This document shows, piece by piece, positions 1 to 8,807 of a stretch of 64,000 nucleotides of DNA; position 1 is the stretch's first letter, and every line of letters begins with the position of its first letter. The notes under the pieces are model-generated. The model did no database searches, was not told where the DNA came from, and was given only the letters and a program-made list of their open reading frames with translations. This DNA is from Bacillus sp. FJAT-52991 (GTDB taxonomy: Bacteria; Bacillota; Bacilli; Bacillales; Domibacillaceae): the NCBI RefSeq assembly GCF_037201805.1, contig NZ_CP147404.1:1140001-1204000 (forward strand), written 5' to 3'. Both the position numbers and the translations under genes were made by a program.

Positions 1-1284
1 CAATATACTCAATTGGTTGCTTCTGCGCAAATTGAGTTTAATGGAGAAACACTTACATTAGCACAACTAGAACCTTATGCTGAAGTAGCTGATCGTACGC
101 TGCGTAAACAGGCGGTAGAAGCTCGCTTTGCTTTTTTTGCTGAGCATGAAGAACAGTTTGATGAGCTGTATGATCAATTGGTGAAAGTAAGAACAGAAAT
201 CGCTCATAAGCTAGGTTTTCAAAATTTTACTGAACTTGGCTATTATCGTTTAAATCGAGTGAATTATGACGCATCAATGGTTAAAGGATATCGAGAGCAA
301 ATTAAACAGCATATCGTTCCGTTAGCCACAAAATTAAGAAACGAACAACGAAAGCGAATTGGCGTTGACTCTTTGAAGTTTTATGATGAAGCGTATCAAT
401 TTACAACGGGAAACGCAAAACCAAAAGAAGACGCGAACTGGATTGTCTCAAATGGAAAGAAAATGTATGAAGAGCTCTCATCAGAAACAGCTGAGTTCTT
501 TCAGTTTATGCTTGATCGCCAATTGATGGACCTTGAGGCGAAAAAAGGGAAAGCGGGTGGTGGATATTGCACCTATATGCATGATTATCGCTCGCCATTT
601 ATCTTTGCTAATTTCAATGGAACGTCCGGAGATATCGATGTGTTGACTCATGAAGCAGGGCACGCTTTTCAAGTGTATTGCAGCAGAGACTTTTCCGTAC
701 CTGAATACTTGTGGCCAACGTATGAAGCGTGTGAAATTCATTCGATGAGCATGGAGTTTTTCACTTGGCCATGGATGGAGCTATTTTTTCAAGAGGATAC
801 AGAGAAATATAAGTATGCTCATTTGAACGATGCCATTTTATTTTTGCCTTATGGGGCAGCTGTGGATGAATTTCAGCATCGGATTTACGAACAACCAACT
901 CTCACCTCTGCAGAACGAAAACAAGTGTGGAAGGAGATTGAGAAAGAATATTTGCCACATCGGGATTATGACGGTATTTCTTATTTAGAATCTGGTGGCT
1001 TTTGGCAACGTCAAGGCCATATATATGATGTGCCGTTTTACTATATTGATTACACGCTTGCGCAAGTTTGTGCATTGCAATTTTGGAAGCGAATGGATGA
1101 GGACCGAGAAGCGGCATGGAAGGACTATGTTGAGATTTGTCAAATAGGAGGCAGTCTCTCTTTTACTGAAATCGTTCGAAAAGCGAACCTAATTTCACCT
1201 TTTGAAGAAGGGTGTATTGCATCCGTGTTAAAGCCAATTGAAAAGTGGCTAGAAGAAGGAACAGAAAAAGTAAAACAATTATAG
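1..1284 (+). CDS. M3 family oligoendopeptidase, 5'-truncated by window edge
   Basis: A zinc metallopeptidase that cleaves short peptides in the cytoplasm. The reading frame is open from base 1, so the true start lies upstream; roughly 140 N-terminal residues of a typical ~560-residue family member are missing. The zinc site LTHEAGHAF is encoded near base 650, and the downstream EIHSMSME segment supplies the expected third ligand region. These place it in peptidase family M3 (PepF-like). Which subgroup it belongs to cannot be judged without the N-terminus. It ends at a terminator shared with the convergent clpE. Confidence 0.9.
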   Translation, partial: QYTQLVASAQIEFNGETLTLAQLEPYAEVADRTLRKQAVEARFAFFAEHEEQFDELYDQLVKVRTEIAHKLGFQNFTELGYYRLNRVNYDASMVKGYREQIKQHIVPLATKLRNEQRKRIGVDSLKFYDEAYQFTTGNAKPKEDANWIVSNGKKMYEELSSETAEFFQFMLDRQLMDLEAKKGKAGGGYCTYMHDYRSPFIFANFNGTSGDIDVLTHEAGHAFQVYCSRDFSVPEYLWPTYEACEIHSMSMEFFTWPWMELFFQEDTEKYKYAHLNDAILFLPYGAAVDEFQHRIYEQPTLTSAERKQVWKEIEKEYLPHRDYDGISYLESGGFWQRQGHIYDVPFYYIDYTLAQVCALQFWKRMDEDREAAWKDYVEICQIGGSLSFTEIVRKANLISPFEEGCIASVLKPIEKWLEEGTEKVKQL

Positions 1285-1295
1285 TGAGTGAAATA

Positions 1296-1327
1296 GAAAA
1301 AGTGCCCAGCTGATGTGGGCACTTTTT
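1296..1327. terminator. Bidirectional terminator between oligoendopeptidase gene and clpE
   Basis: A stem AAAAGTGCCCA / TGGGCACTTTT with a 7-base loop. It is flanked by A-rich and T-rich arms, so it can end transcription from both convergent genes. Confidence 0.85.
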
Positions 1328-1331
1328 TCCA

Positions 1332-3458
1332 TTAAGCGATGATTGTGATTTGCTCTTCTTCGATCACTGCTTGCAGTTGTTTTATTTCAGGATGATCTAA
1401 AATAAAGTCAGCGATGCGATCTTCTAGTTGTTCTTGGATGACGCGGCGTAGTGGACGGGCACCGAAAGCGGGATGGTAGCCGAGCTCACTTAATTTTTGC
1501 TTTACTTCATCTGAGACTTGCAGTGTCATTTGCTGCTCTTGTAATGTTTCATTTAATTCTTCAAGCATTAAGTCAACGATTTGTAATAAATGATCTTGAT
1601 CAAGCGCTTGAAACTCAATAATGTTATCAAAGCGGTTCAGAAACTCTGGCTTAAAGAAACTGCTTAAAGAATCTAAGATGGAACTTTCCTTCGCAGTCGC
1701 ATTCTTGTCAAAGCCAACCGTGATGGATTTGTTTGTTACACCAACATTGCTTGTCATAATGATCACTGTATCTTTAAAGCTGACGGTTCTTCCTTGGCTA
1801 TCTGTTAAGCGACCATCTTCAAGAATTTGCAAAAACATATGCTGCACATCAGGGTGTGCTTTTTCAATTTCATCTAGCAAAATAATGCTGTATGGGTGAC
1901 GGCGGACTTTTTCCGTTAATTGTCCGGCTTCCTCATGACCGACATATCCTGGAGGAGAACCGATTAACTTAGATACGCTATGTTTCTCCATATACTCGCT
2001 CATATCGAGACGAACCATTGCGTCTTTCGATCCAAATAATTCTTCTGCTAATGTTTTTGTTAATTCCGTTTTTCCTACACCTGTTGGACCGACGAATAGG
2101 AAGGAACCAATTGGACGTTTTTTCGATTTTAGGCCGGCACGACTACGACGAATCGCTTTAGCCACTTTCTTAACAGCTTCTGCTTGTCCAATTACTTTCT
2201 TTGCAATCTTTTCTTCTAAATGCTGCATTTTTTGCTGTTCATCTTGTTGTAATTTTCCAACAGGAATCCCCGTTTTCTGTTCAATCAAGTGTTGGATTTC
2301 TTCTACGGTAACAACAGGTCGCTCTGTTGATCCTTCCGTTTGATTCAACTGATCTTCTAATTTTGTTTCTTCATCTCGAAGTTTAGCTGCTTTTTCGTAT
2401 TCTTCTTTTTGGAGAGCGACTTCTTTTTCTTTACATAGTTCCGTTAGTCGCTGTTGAATCGTTTCTTTATTTTGAGTGTTGATCGTTAAATTTAATTTTG
2501 ATCCAGCTTCATCCATTAAATCAATCGCCTTATCTGGAAGGAATCGATCTTGAATGTAGCGATGAGAAAGAACGACACAAGCTTCAATCGCTTCTTTTGT
2601 AAAAGTGACTTCATGAAAGTCTTCGTAACGAGTTTGTAAGCCTGTTAAAATGTCAATCGCTTCTTCGACAGATGGTTCATTGACCTGTACCGGTTGGAAG
2701 CGACGTTCAAGGGCTGCGTCTTTTTCGATTTGGCGATATTCCTTTAATGTTGTTGCTCCAATTAATTGAAGCTCCCCACGAGCTAGTGCTGGTTTTAATA
2801 TATTACCGGCATCCATTGAGCCTTCTGCAGAGCCTGCCCCGACAAGAAGATGAATTTCATCGATGAAAAGAATGATGTTTTTATGATGCTGCAGTTCCGT
2901 AATTAGCTGTTTCATTCTTTCTTCAAATTGACCACGAATACCTGTATTAGCAACGAGTGAAGCAATGTCAAGTAAGTATACTTCTTTGCCTTTTAATTTA
3001 GCTGGTACGTCGCCTTCTGCAATTTTTAAAGCCAGACCCTCAGCAATCGCTGTTTTTCCGACACCTGGTTCCCCGATTAATACGGGGTTGTTTTTGTTGC
3101 GGCGATTTAATACTTCAATGACTCGTTTCACTTCTTTCTCTCTTCCGATGACCGGGTCGATGATACCGGCCTTTGCCATATTCGTTAAGTTCCGTCCAAA
3201 TTGATCGAGAAAACTGTTTCCTCCTTTGTTCATATCTTGTGCTTGTGTATCCATTTGATGGGATTTTTGCGGGCTAAAGCCTTTCAGCAACTCATCGATA
3301 GGTAAGTGTCCAAATCCTTGTGAATGAAAGGATGGACCAATGGCTTGTTTATTTTTTTGATAGCATGCTGAACATAAAAGCATGTGTTTCTCTTGACCGT
3401 TCAAATTCATTCGTAATTGTACATTCGCTCTTTTTTGTTGACAGTTTTGACATAACAT
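1332..3458 (-). CDS. clpE: ATP-dependent Clp protease ATP-binding subunit ClpE
   Basis: A Hsp100 unfoldase that feeds damaged proteins to ClpP after heat or disulfide stress. The 708-residue protein has the ClpE-specific N-terminal zinc finger (CQNC near residue 3, CSAC near residue 29). Then follow AAA domain 1 (GEPGVGKT, FIDEIHLL), a UVR-type coiled segment (EYEKAAKLRDEE) and AAA domain 2 (GPTGVGKTE, LLDEIEKAH). The zinc finger separates it from ClpC, which carries Clp-N repeats instead. The ATG follows a good ribosome binding site. Two CtsR operators overlap the promoter, so strong class III heat-shock repression is expected. Confidence 0.97.
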   Translation of the reverse strand: MLCQNCQQKRANVQLRMNLNGQEKHMLLCSACYQKNKQAIGPSFHSQGFGHLPIDELLKGFSPQKSHQMDTQAQDMNKGGNSFLDQFGRNLTNMAKAGIIDPVIGREKEVKRVIEVLNRRNKNNPVLIGEPGVGKTAIAEGLALKIAEGDVPAKLKGKEVYLLDIASLVANTGIRGQFEERMKQLITELQHHKNIILFIDEIHLLVGAGSAEGSMDAGNILKPALARGELQLIGATTLKEYRQIEKDAALERRFQPVQVNEPSVEEAIDILTGLQTRYEDFHEVTFTKEAIEACVVLSHRYIQDRFLPDKAIDLMDEAGSKLNLTINTQNKETIQQRLTELCKEKEVALQKEEYEKAAKLRDEETKLEDQLNQTEGSTERPVVTVEEIQHLIEQKTGIPVGKLQQDEQQKMQHLEEKIAKKVIGQAEAVKKVAKAIRRSRAGLKSKKRPIGSFLFVGPTGVGKTELTKTLAEELFGSKDAMVRLDMSEYMEKHSVSKLIGSPPGYVGHEEAGQLTEKVRRHPYSIILLDEIEKAHPDVQHMFLQILEDGRLTDSQGRTVSFKDTVIIMTSNVGVTNKSITVGFDKNATAKESSILDSLSSFFKPEFLNRFDNIIEFQALDQDHLLQIVDLMLEELNETLQEQQMTLQVSDEVKQKLSELGYHPAFGARPLRRVIQEQLEDRIADFILDHPEIKQLQAVIEEEQITIIA

Positions 3459-3485
3459 ATTGTTTCAACCCCTTTATTATTTGAA

Positions 3486-3542
3486 TTTGACTTTGACTAT
3501 CTTTGACCTTGTAGATATATTATACTTTGACCTTTTTTGACT
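3486..3542 (-). promoter_or_regulatory. Tandem CtsR operators of clpE
   Basis: Two full CtsR boxes are visible. Read on the plus strand they are TTTGACT-ATC-TTTGACC at 3492-3508 and TTTGACC-TTT-TTTGACT at 3526-3542. Each has two heptads three bases apart, the known CtsR arrangement. A further overlapping TTTGACT half-site lies at 3486-3492. The second box fills the spacer of the clpE promoter. Confidence 0.92.
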
Positions 3543-3547
3543 TTCAA
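3519..3547 (-). promoter_or_regulatory. SigA promoter of clpE
   Basis: On the minus strand TTGAAA (3547-3542) is followed after exactly 17 bases by TATAAT (3524-3519). The spacer is a CtsR box, so repressor binding would block RNA polymerase directly. Confidence 0.88.
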
Positions 3548-3636
3548 GTGTTTTGTTTAAAATATATGTTTTCTTCTTCTTAATATTGATTGACAAGCAT
3601 AAGGTGAAATAACGGGGAAGAAGTGAGGGATGCATA

Positions 3637-4659
3637 GTGAGAACTTGGAGCGGTGCATGCCAGGTGGCAGCAGTTTATGTAGGTACTGTGATTGGAGCTG
3701 GTTTTGCTACCGGCAAGGAAATTGTGCAGTTCTTTTCACAATTCGGCTTTTACGGATTACTTAGCATTGCCATTAGCGGAGCTCTATTTATTTTTCTAGG
3801 AGCGAAAATGATGATGACATCTATTGAGCTCGGAGCCTCTTCTTTTGAAGAATTTAATCAACTTCTGTTTGGAAGCCAGTTAGGTAAAGCCGTGACGGTT
3901 ATACAGTTTATGATGTTGATTGGTGTCTTAGGGGTTATGCTTTCGGGATCAGGAGCTCTATTTGAAGAAAGACTTCATTGGCCAGCGAATATTGGCATTT
4001 TATTTACTATTTTTATTGGATTTTTGGTCATGACGAGAGGGGTACAAGGATTGTTAGCTGTGAATTTATTTATTGTACCGCTTATGCTTTTATTTCAATT
4101 TCGACTAGCGACAGAAGTAGCGGCTAGTCCTTCTTTTTTTCAGACGCTATTAATAGGGAAGGAGGCTGATTGGACATGGAAAATGTGGACAGCCCCTTTC
4201 GTTTATACAGCTCTTAATTTAACACTCGCTCAAGCTGTACTAGTTCCTCTTGCTTATGAAATTAAGGACAAGCGAGTGATTAAAAGGGGAGCTTTTCTTG
4301 GGGGAGGAGCTTTAATGTTATTGATGATCGCTAGTCATGTAAGTCTGATTCAATTAGCTAATCTTACTTCCTATGAAATCCCAATGGCCAAGGTAGTTGA
4401 AACCTATATGCCGGCTTTTCATTATGTGTATGCGATATTAATTTATGGAGAAATATTTACTACCGTTGTTGGAAATGCTTACGGTCTGCAGCAACAACTA
4501 GAGAAACGAATAAAGTGGGCTTCAAGTACGCTTTTTGCTGCCATATTTATGGCTGGATTTTTACTTAGTCAAATTTCTTACGGTATGTTGCTAGCTGTTC
4601 TTTATCCGCTTTTTGGATGGATCGGTCTAGTTTTTCTTCTATTATTATGGAGAAAATAA
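3637..4659 (+). CDS. ykvI: YkvI family membrane transporter
   Basis: A 340-residue integral membrane protein with about ten hydrophobic segments. The N-terminal motif VIGAGFATGKEI resembles the unwound first helix of LeuT-fold amino acid transporters. Its neighbour clpE is also the neighbour of ykvI in B. subtilis, which supports the name. The substrate is not known to me. The GTG start at 3637 has a GAGG-type ribosome binding site just upstream. A terminator follows directly. Confidence 0.85.
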   Translation: MRTWSGACQVAAVYVGTVIGAGFATGKEIVQFFSQFGFYGLLSIAISGALFIFLGAKMMMTSIELGASSFEEFNQLLFGSQLGKAVTVIQFMMLIGVLGVMLSGSGALFEERLHWPANIGILFTIFIGFLVMTRGVQGLLAVNLFIVPLMLLFQFRLATEVAASPSFFQTLLIGKEADWTWKMWTAPFVYTALNLTLAQAVLVPLAYEIKDKRVIKRGAFLGGGALMLLMIASHVSLIQLANLTSYEIPMAKVVETYMPAFHYVYAILIYGEIFTTVVGNAYGLQQQLEKRIKWASSTLFAAIFMAGFLLSQISYGMLLAVLYPLFGWIGLVFLLLLWRK

Positions 4660-4660
4660 C

Positions 4661-4689
4661 AAAAAGCAGACGATAGACGCCTGCTTTTT
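4661..4689. terminator. Terminator between ykvI and the CPBP protease gene
   Basis: A stem AAAAGCAG / CTGCTTTT closes a 12-base loop. A-rich and T-rich arms suggest it works for both convergent genes. Confidence 0.75.
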
Positions 4690-4707
4690 ATTAAGGTATG
4701 AATATGG

Positions 4708-5316
4708 CTAATTAAGCGGAAGAAGGATAATTAACAATAAATCAAACACTAAATGAGAAATAATTAATGTTGGGATGCTGCGTTTCCAAGCGTATAAAGC
4801 TCCCCAGAACAAGCCCGCTATGAAAGCGGCAAACACCCACATAAATTTCCCAGAATAAATAAAGATGGACGCGTACAACGAGGCACTAACTAATATAGCT
4901 ATCAAGTCATTAAAGTAGTTAGAGAGACGCTTTTGAATAAAACCTCGCCAAAATAATTCTTCTCCAGGAATAAACACTAATAAAAGAACGATATAGTGCC
5001 AAGAAAATTGTGGAGAATACCATTTGTACATAGAGGCCACTTGTTTTTCTAGTGAAAAAGGTAGAACCGGAAGTAATAAATGTCCAACCCAAAACAAGAT
5101 ATATAGAAGAAGCCCCGATAACAGACCATACTTAATAAAACTAGTCGTCTTTTGCTTATCATCGATTTTTTCATTTATGATTACAATGCTAATGAAAAAA
5201 AGGTTTGCAGCTGTATATATGTACCAAAATATATCACGGTCAGAAAAAGTAATATAAAGCAAAATATGTGCTAGTACAAGGCTGACAACTAACCGCCAAT
5301 CTTTAAGAACTGCCAT
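4708..5316 (-). CDS. CPBP family intramembrane metalloprotease (Abi/CAAX-type)
   Basis: A 202-residue multi-spanning membrane protein of the CPBP family. The hallmark EExxxR motif is seen in GEELFWRGFIQKRL, with a later glycine-rich helix LFWGALYAWK and the final histidine motif ISHLVFDLL. Family members are glutamate-type intramembrane proteases; bacterial roles range from bacteriocin self-immunity to prenyl-protein processing, and none can be assigned here. The ATG follows an AAAGGAG ribosome binding site. It appears to be a single-gene unit between two terminators. Confidence 0.88.
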   Translation of the reverse strand: MAVLKDWRLVVSLVLAHILLYITFSDRDIFWYIYTAANLFFISIVIINEKIDDKQKTTSFIKYGLLSGLLLYILFWVGHLLLPVLPFSLEKQVASMYKWYSPQFSWHYIVLLLVFIPGEELFWRGFIQKRLSNYFNDLIAILVSASLYASIFIYSGKFMWVFAAFIAGLFWGALYAWKRSIPTLIISHLVFDLLLIILLPLN

Positions 5317-5394
5317 TGTTTCGAACTCCTTTCTTTACTACAAACATTATTTTAACAAAAAGTAGTTTAAATTGTAATGAATAAGTTTGACAGA

Positions 5395-5440
5395 AAAAAG
5401 TCTGTCCCCTAAGTAAAACACCTTTCGGGGACAGACTTTT
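5395..5440 (-). terminator. Terminator downstream of ykvS
   Basis: A strong stem AAAAGTCTGTCCCC / GGGGACAGACTTTT with a 17-base loop lies just past the ykvS stop codon. T-rich arms on both sides could also stop plus-strand transcripts. Confidence 0.75.
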
Positions 5441-5465
5441 CTAGAAAAATAGCTTTTGCTGTATA

Positions 5466-5648
5466 TTATGAAGGGTTGATAATGGTGTAATTTTTGTGAT
5501 TGACGACCGTCTTCTCCTCTAGCTCTAAGTCATCGAAATTATCCATGATCGTTAAATCAACGATCACTGAATTCTCATTTACTTTTTCAACCATCCCTTG
5601 TAAGCCATTTTTGAATTCAACGATATTACCGACTTCTGCTTTCGTCAT
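5466..5648 (-). CDS. ykvS: YkvS family protein (DUF2187)
   Basis: A 60-residue protein beginning MTKAEVGNIVEFKNG, with IVDLTIMDNFDDLEL in the middle and NHKNYTIINPS at the end. It looks like a small beta-rich (KOW/SH3-like) fold. It matches my memory of B. subtilis YkvS closely, and the clpE-ykvI-ykvS-ptsH order supports orthology. Function is unknown. The ribosome binding site is a purine-rich GGAGAGACAGAG stretch. Confidence 0.85.
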   Translation of the reverse strand: MTKAEVGNIVEFKNGLQGMVEKVNENSVIVDLTIMDNFDDLELEEKTVVNHKNYTIINPS

Positions 5649-5866
5649 ATCTCTGTCTCTCCTTCACGTATAAATATAGAAAAGGTTACTAATTGTGTCT
5701 TTCTTGACGTTTGATCATAATCTTTTTAGAATTACCTAATAGCAATGAAAACAATAGCATGGTTATTAGATCATTCAAGAGTATTACTTCACAGTTTGCC
5801 TTATTTTTGTAAAAGAGTAAAGAGATATGTATAAATTTATTTAAAATTCTGAAAGGGGTGGAAGCG

Positions 5867-6061
5867 TTGACAATAGAAGAGGCTTCAACCATGTTGGATC
5901 AATTAAAGAATGGAGAGATAGAGCACTTTCAAATAAGTAAAGAACAGTTTCTTATCTTTCAAAGTGTATTGATAAGTAGAGAAGATTTTAAACATTTTAG
6001 AGGCATCGCCCAACGAGGAGGATCAGTGATCTATTATTATTTAGAGGAAGCTAGAAGCTAA
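5867..6061 (+). CDS. Small conserved-type hypothetical protein
   Basis: I do not recognise this 64-residue protein. TTG at 5867 is preferred because AAAGGGGTGG lies six bases before it; a GTG at 5858 falls inside that site. The protein starts MTIEEASTMLDQL, is rich in acidic and aromatic residues and has no membrane segment or cysteine pair. Coding is supported by the ribosome binding site and a frame that fills the gap between ykvS and ptsH, and by little else. Confidence 0.55.
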   Translation: MTIEEASTMLDQLKNGEIEHFQISKEQFLIFQSVLISREDFKHFRGIAQRGGSVIYYYLEEARS

Positions 6062-6210
6062 CATGGCATTTTCTGTATGAAACCATGGTCCTGAGGATGA
6101 TATTCTTAATAAAAAGGAAATATTCATTTTTCTAACTAATTGCGAATAGGCCACTTTTCTTGTAAGGTAATGCTACATATATTTTTTACACAGAAGGAGT
6201 TAGATTGGAA

Positions 6211-6477
6211 ATGGTAGAAAAACAATTTACTGTAACAGCAGAAACGGGCATTCATGCACGTCCAGCTACTTTATTAGTTCAAACAGCCAGCAGGTTTTCG
6301 AGTGAAATTGAACTTGAATTTAAAGAGAAAAAAGTGAATTTAAAATCGATCATGGGTGTTATGTCACTTGGAATTGGTCAACATTCAAAAATCGTTATCA
6401 GTGCACAGGGAAGTGACGAGCAAGCTGCTTTAGAAACAATTAACGATGTATTGAAAAAAGAAGGTTTAGCAGAATAA
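6211..6477 (+). CDS. ptsH: Phosphocarrier protein HPr
   Basis: HPr carries phosphate from enzyme I to sugar-specific EIIA domains. As HPr(Ser-P) it is the corepressor of CcpA. At 88 residues it has the B. subtilis length. His15 in TGIHARPAT and the HPr-kinase site Ser46 in [10 protein letters not shown] are both present. ATG at 6211 is chosen because it puts the histidine at position 15; a TTG at 6205 is closer to the AAGGAG at 6194-6199 and remains possible. No ptsG upstream and no ptsI downstream is present, unlike the usual ptsGHI or ptsHI operon. Confidence 0.95.
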   Translation: MVEKQFTVTAETGIHARPATLLVQTASRFSSEIELEFKEKKVNLKSIMGVMSLGIGQHSKIVISAQGSDEQAALETINDVLKKEGLAE

Positions 6478-6813
6478 GATTTCTCTCTTTTTTCTGTTAA
6501 ATGATCCATGTGCATACGTTTTATTTAAGAAAGATGCGGGTAATATGTGTATAACAGCTCGTGAAACAGCTGAAACCATAGTTTCATTCTCATTTTTCCC
6601 CTTATTTGATCTAAGCTGTCTCATAAGGGGCTGATAACCGATAAGAATATCTTAATAGAGAGGGAATCCCCTCTTGTATTTACTAGATATTATTGCTCGG
6701 AGTCAGCTCCCTTTATTAGAGGCAGCCTTTTTTTGGTTTAGGGAAAAAAGAATAACAAGAAAATTCGAATTATATTATAATGAAGTGTAATGTTCGGAAA
6801 GGGAGGGGTTTTT
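6478..6813. other. Gene-free stretch between ptsH and an SDR gene
   Basis: No convincing gene is seen. It holds the structured element at 6617-6734 (listed separately) and a TATAAT-like box just before the SDR gene. No ptsI remnant is visible. Confidence 0.6.
6617..6734 (+). ncRNA. Structured RNA element, family copy 1 (second copy at 47451-47550)
   Basis: The element starts TGTCTCATAA and ends in a run of seven T. An outer stem GGGGCTGA / TCAGCTCC encloses an inner hairpin AGAGGG-AAT-CCCCTCT. The copy at 47451 shares the leading decamer, ATnAGAATAT, TACTAnATATTA and the T-run, while its stems carry different but still pairing bases. It may be a compound terminator, a regulatory RNA or a small mobile repeat. 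It lies 140 bases after ptsH on the same strand. Confidence 0.5.
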
Positions 6814-7599
6814 TTGAATATTTCTTTTGAAGGAAAGACAGCGTTGATTCTCGCTTCTAGTCAAGGATTAGGTCGAGCAATTGCTGAGAAGTTAGCACAA
6901 GGCGGTGCTAATATCATGTTAGCGAGCCGTAATGAAGGAAAACTGAAAGAAGTAAAGGTTAGCTTAGAGAATGGTTCCGCTGGAAAAATTGAGTATGCCG
7001 CGTGTGATATTACGAAACCGGAGGAAATCAAGCAGTTAGTCGAACAAACGGTGTCCACATTTGGAACCATTGATATTTTAATCAATAATGCCGGTGGGCC
7101 ACCTGCTGGATTGTTTGAAGAAATGACAGACGATGATTGGCAGAAGGCGTTTGAATTAAATTTATTTTCCTATATTCGGGCAATTCGCGAAGCCTTGCCT
7201 CATTTAAAAAAACAAGGCGGAAAAATTATCAATATAGCCTCTTCATCGATTAAAGAACCAATTGCTGGACTGATTTTGTCCAATACATTTCGCACAGGAA
7301 TTGTTGGATTGTCCAAAACGTTAGCAGAAGAATTCGCTCCATATGATATTTTAGTAAATACAGTAGCTCCAGGAAGAATTGCTACAGAACGTGTGCGTCA
7401 TCTTGATGAAGTGAATGCTAAGAAACAAGGGATTTCAGTTGAGCAGCAAGAGGAAAGAATGAAAAAGAAAATTCCTCTTGGACGTTACGGAAACCCTGAG
7501 GAGTTTGCCAATGTGGTCGCTTTTCTTGCTTCAGGCGCTAATACATATGTAACGGGAAGTAGTTTTCTTGTAGATGGCGGAATGGTTCGTTCCATTTAG
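6814..7599 (+). CDS. SDR family protein with degenerate cofactor and catalytic motifs
   Basis: A 261-residue Rossmann protein of the short-chain dehydrogenase/reductase superfamily, similar to 3-oxoacyl-ACP reductases. The usual TGxxxGxG is ASSQGLG at residues 14-20. NNAGG is present near 91. The catalytic Tyr and Lys positions (13 and 17 after Ser143) are Ser156 and Arg160 in LILSNTFRTG. A recognised SDR subgroup has this degenerate pattern, so it is probably not a decaying gene. TTG at 6814 is chosen because GGGAGG lies seven bases upstream. Substrate unknown. Confidence 0.85.
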   Translation: MNISFEGKTALILASSQGLGRAIAEKLAQGGANIMLASRNEGKLKEVKVSLENGSAGKIEYAACDITKPEEIKQLVEQTVSTFGTIDILINNAGGPPAGLFEEMTDDDWQKAFELNLFSYIRAIREALPHLKKQGGKIINIASSSIKEPIAGLILSNTFRTGIVGLSKTLAEEFAPYDILVNTVAPGRIATERVRHLDEVNAKKQGISVEQQEERMKKKIPLGRYGNPEEFANVVAFLASGANTYVTGSSFLVDGGMVRSI

Positions 7600-7714
7600 T
7601 TAAAGATCGATTCACTAAAAAAATGATATAAGATATGTTTAAAATTGCAGGGGATAGGGGATAGTATAAGTAAGCATGATTGATTGGAGATTCTCACTCA
7701 CAACCCCCTTTTGG

Positions 7715-7742
7715 GACCTGCTATTTAGCAGGTCTCTTTTTT
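7715..7742 (+). terminator. Terminator downstream of the SDR gene
   Basis: A perfect stem GACCTGCT / AGCAGGTC with a 4-base loop is followed by TCTTTTTT. Confidence 0.88.
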
Positions 7743-7786
7743 GTTGCTAAGGACTTTTAATTATTTTATGTAGAGGTGGGGAAAAC

Positions 7787-8650
7787 ATGAAGAAGACAAT
7801 TGGTTTTATCGGAACGGGTGTTATGGGGAAAAGCATGGCACACCATTTACTACGAGCAGAATATTCGATGTATATTTATACTCGTACAAAAGAGAAAGCT
7901 CAGGAATTGCTTGATCAAGGAGCTATTTGGTGTGAGAATCCTACAGAGGTCGCAAAGCAAAGTGATATTATCTTTACCATCATTGGAGAGCCAAAAGATG
8001 TAGAAGAGGTATATCTTGGCAGTCAAGGAATCCTTGCTTCCGGTCGAGTCGGTCAGACCGTGATTGATATGACGACTTCAAAGCCAAGTCTTGCAAAAGA
8101 GATTTATGTTAAGGCGAAAGAAAAAGGAATGTATGCGTTAGATGCTCCTGTTTCGGGTGGAGATACTGGGGCTAAAAATGGGACTCTTGCGATTATGGTA
8201 GGAGGAGATCGAGAAGTATATGAAAAGATGTTGACGATTTTTGAAATCATTGGACAAAATATTGTGTATCAAGGAGAAGCTGGAGCAGGTCAACATGCGA
8301 AAATGTGTAATCAAATCGCAATTGCAACAAATATGATCGGTATTTGCGAAGCTTTGCTTTACGCACAAAAAGCCGGATTAGATCCAGAGACTGTATTAAA
8401 AAGCATTTCTAGTGGAGCGGCAGGCAGTTGGTCCTTGTCGAATTTAGCTCCTCGTATTATAAAAGAAGACTTTGAACCAGGCTTTTATGTGAAACATTTT
8501 ATAAAAGATATGAAAATCGCGTTAGAAGAGGCGGAGAAAATGGAATTGAACTTGCCAGGGCTTGCAATGGCTAAGGAAATGTACGAAAAGCTAGCCTTAC
8601 AAGGAGAGGAATTAAGTGGTACACAGGCATTAATTAAGTACTGGGATTAA
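7787..8650 (+). CDS. ykwC: NAD(P)-dependent beta-hydroxyacid dehydrogenase YkwC
   Basis: A 287-residue member of the 3-hydroxyisobutyrate / 6-phosphogluconate dehydrogenase-like family. The N-terminal Rossmann motif is GFIGTGVMG, the substrate-binding motif is [15 protein letters not shown], and the catalytic lysine lies in GQHAKMCNQ. Substrate cannot be fixed from sequence; 3-hydroxyisobutyrate, tartronate semialdehyde and similar compounds are candidates. ykwC lies between ptsH and patA in B. subtilis too. The start has an AGAGGTGGGG ribosome binding site. The next base after the stop begins an interspersed repeat. Confidence 0.88.
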   Translation: MKKTIGFIGTGVMGKSMAHHLLRAEYSMYIYTRTKEKAQELLDQGAIWCENPTEVAKQSDIIFTIIGEPKDVEEVYLGSQGILASGRVGQTVIDMTTSKPSLAKEIYVKAKEKGMYALDAPVSGGDTGAKNGTLAIMVGGDREVYEKMLTIFEIIGQNIVYQGEAGAGQHAKMCNQIAIATNMIGICEALLYAQKAGLDPETVLKSISSGAAGSWSLSNLAPRIIKEDFEPGFYVKHFIKDMKIALEEAEKMELNLPGLAMAKEMYEKLALQGEELSGTQALIKYWD

Positions 8651-8807
8651 TTTATCCCGCATTAACGGGCTGTAAGACCCCCCACCTCAACATGGCAGAA
8701 GAAGCACAGGGATGTAGGTGGGGGATCAACAGCCCGTAAACGCCCGATCCGTTCAACCAACAATCAGTGGGGATGAAAAAACCCCCACTGATTGAAGTTT
8801 CACTTAT
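8651..8807 (-). repeat. bcr1-like interspersed repeat, copy A
   Basis: One of three copies of a 157-159 bp element (others at 16420 and 36262). Read on the minus strand it starts in the patA stop codon with TAAGTGAAACTTC, forms the hairpin CAATCAGTGGGG / CCCCACTGATTG, continues through TTGAACGGATCGGGCG, forms a second hairpin CGGGCTG...CAGCCCG and ends GCGGGATAAA. It fills the whole ykwC-patA gap. The far edge is a clean TTTAT; the patA edge is TTAT, a slightly degenerate version. It could serve as terminator for both genes. Confidence 0.85.

Noticed and set aside
5689..5892. Minus-strand open frame overlapping the small gene at 5867
   Set aside because: It has low coding character, no ribosome binding site and conflicts with the better supported plus-strand frame.
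6617..6734. T-box leader for the SDR gene
   Set aside because: No TGGnACCGCG-type T-box motif is present, and the downstream gene is not an amino acid related target.
8651..8807. CRISPR array
   Set aside because: The repeats are single, 8-20 kb apart and in both orientations. There are no spacers and no cas genes.
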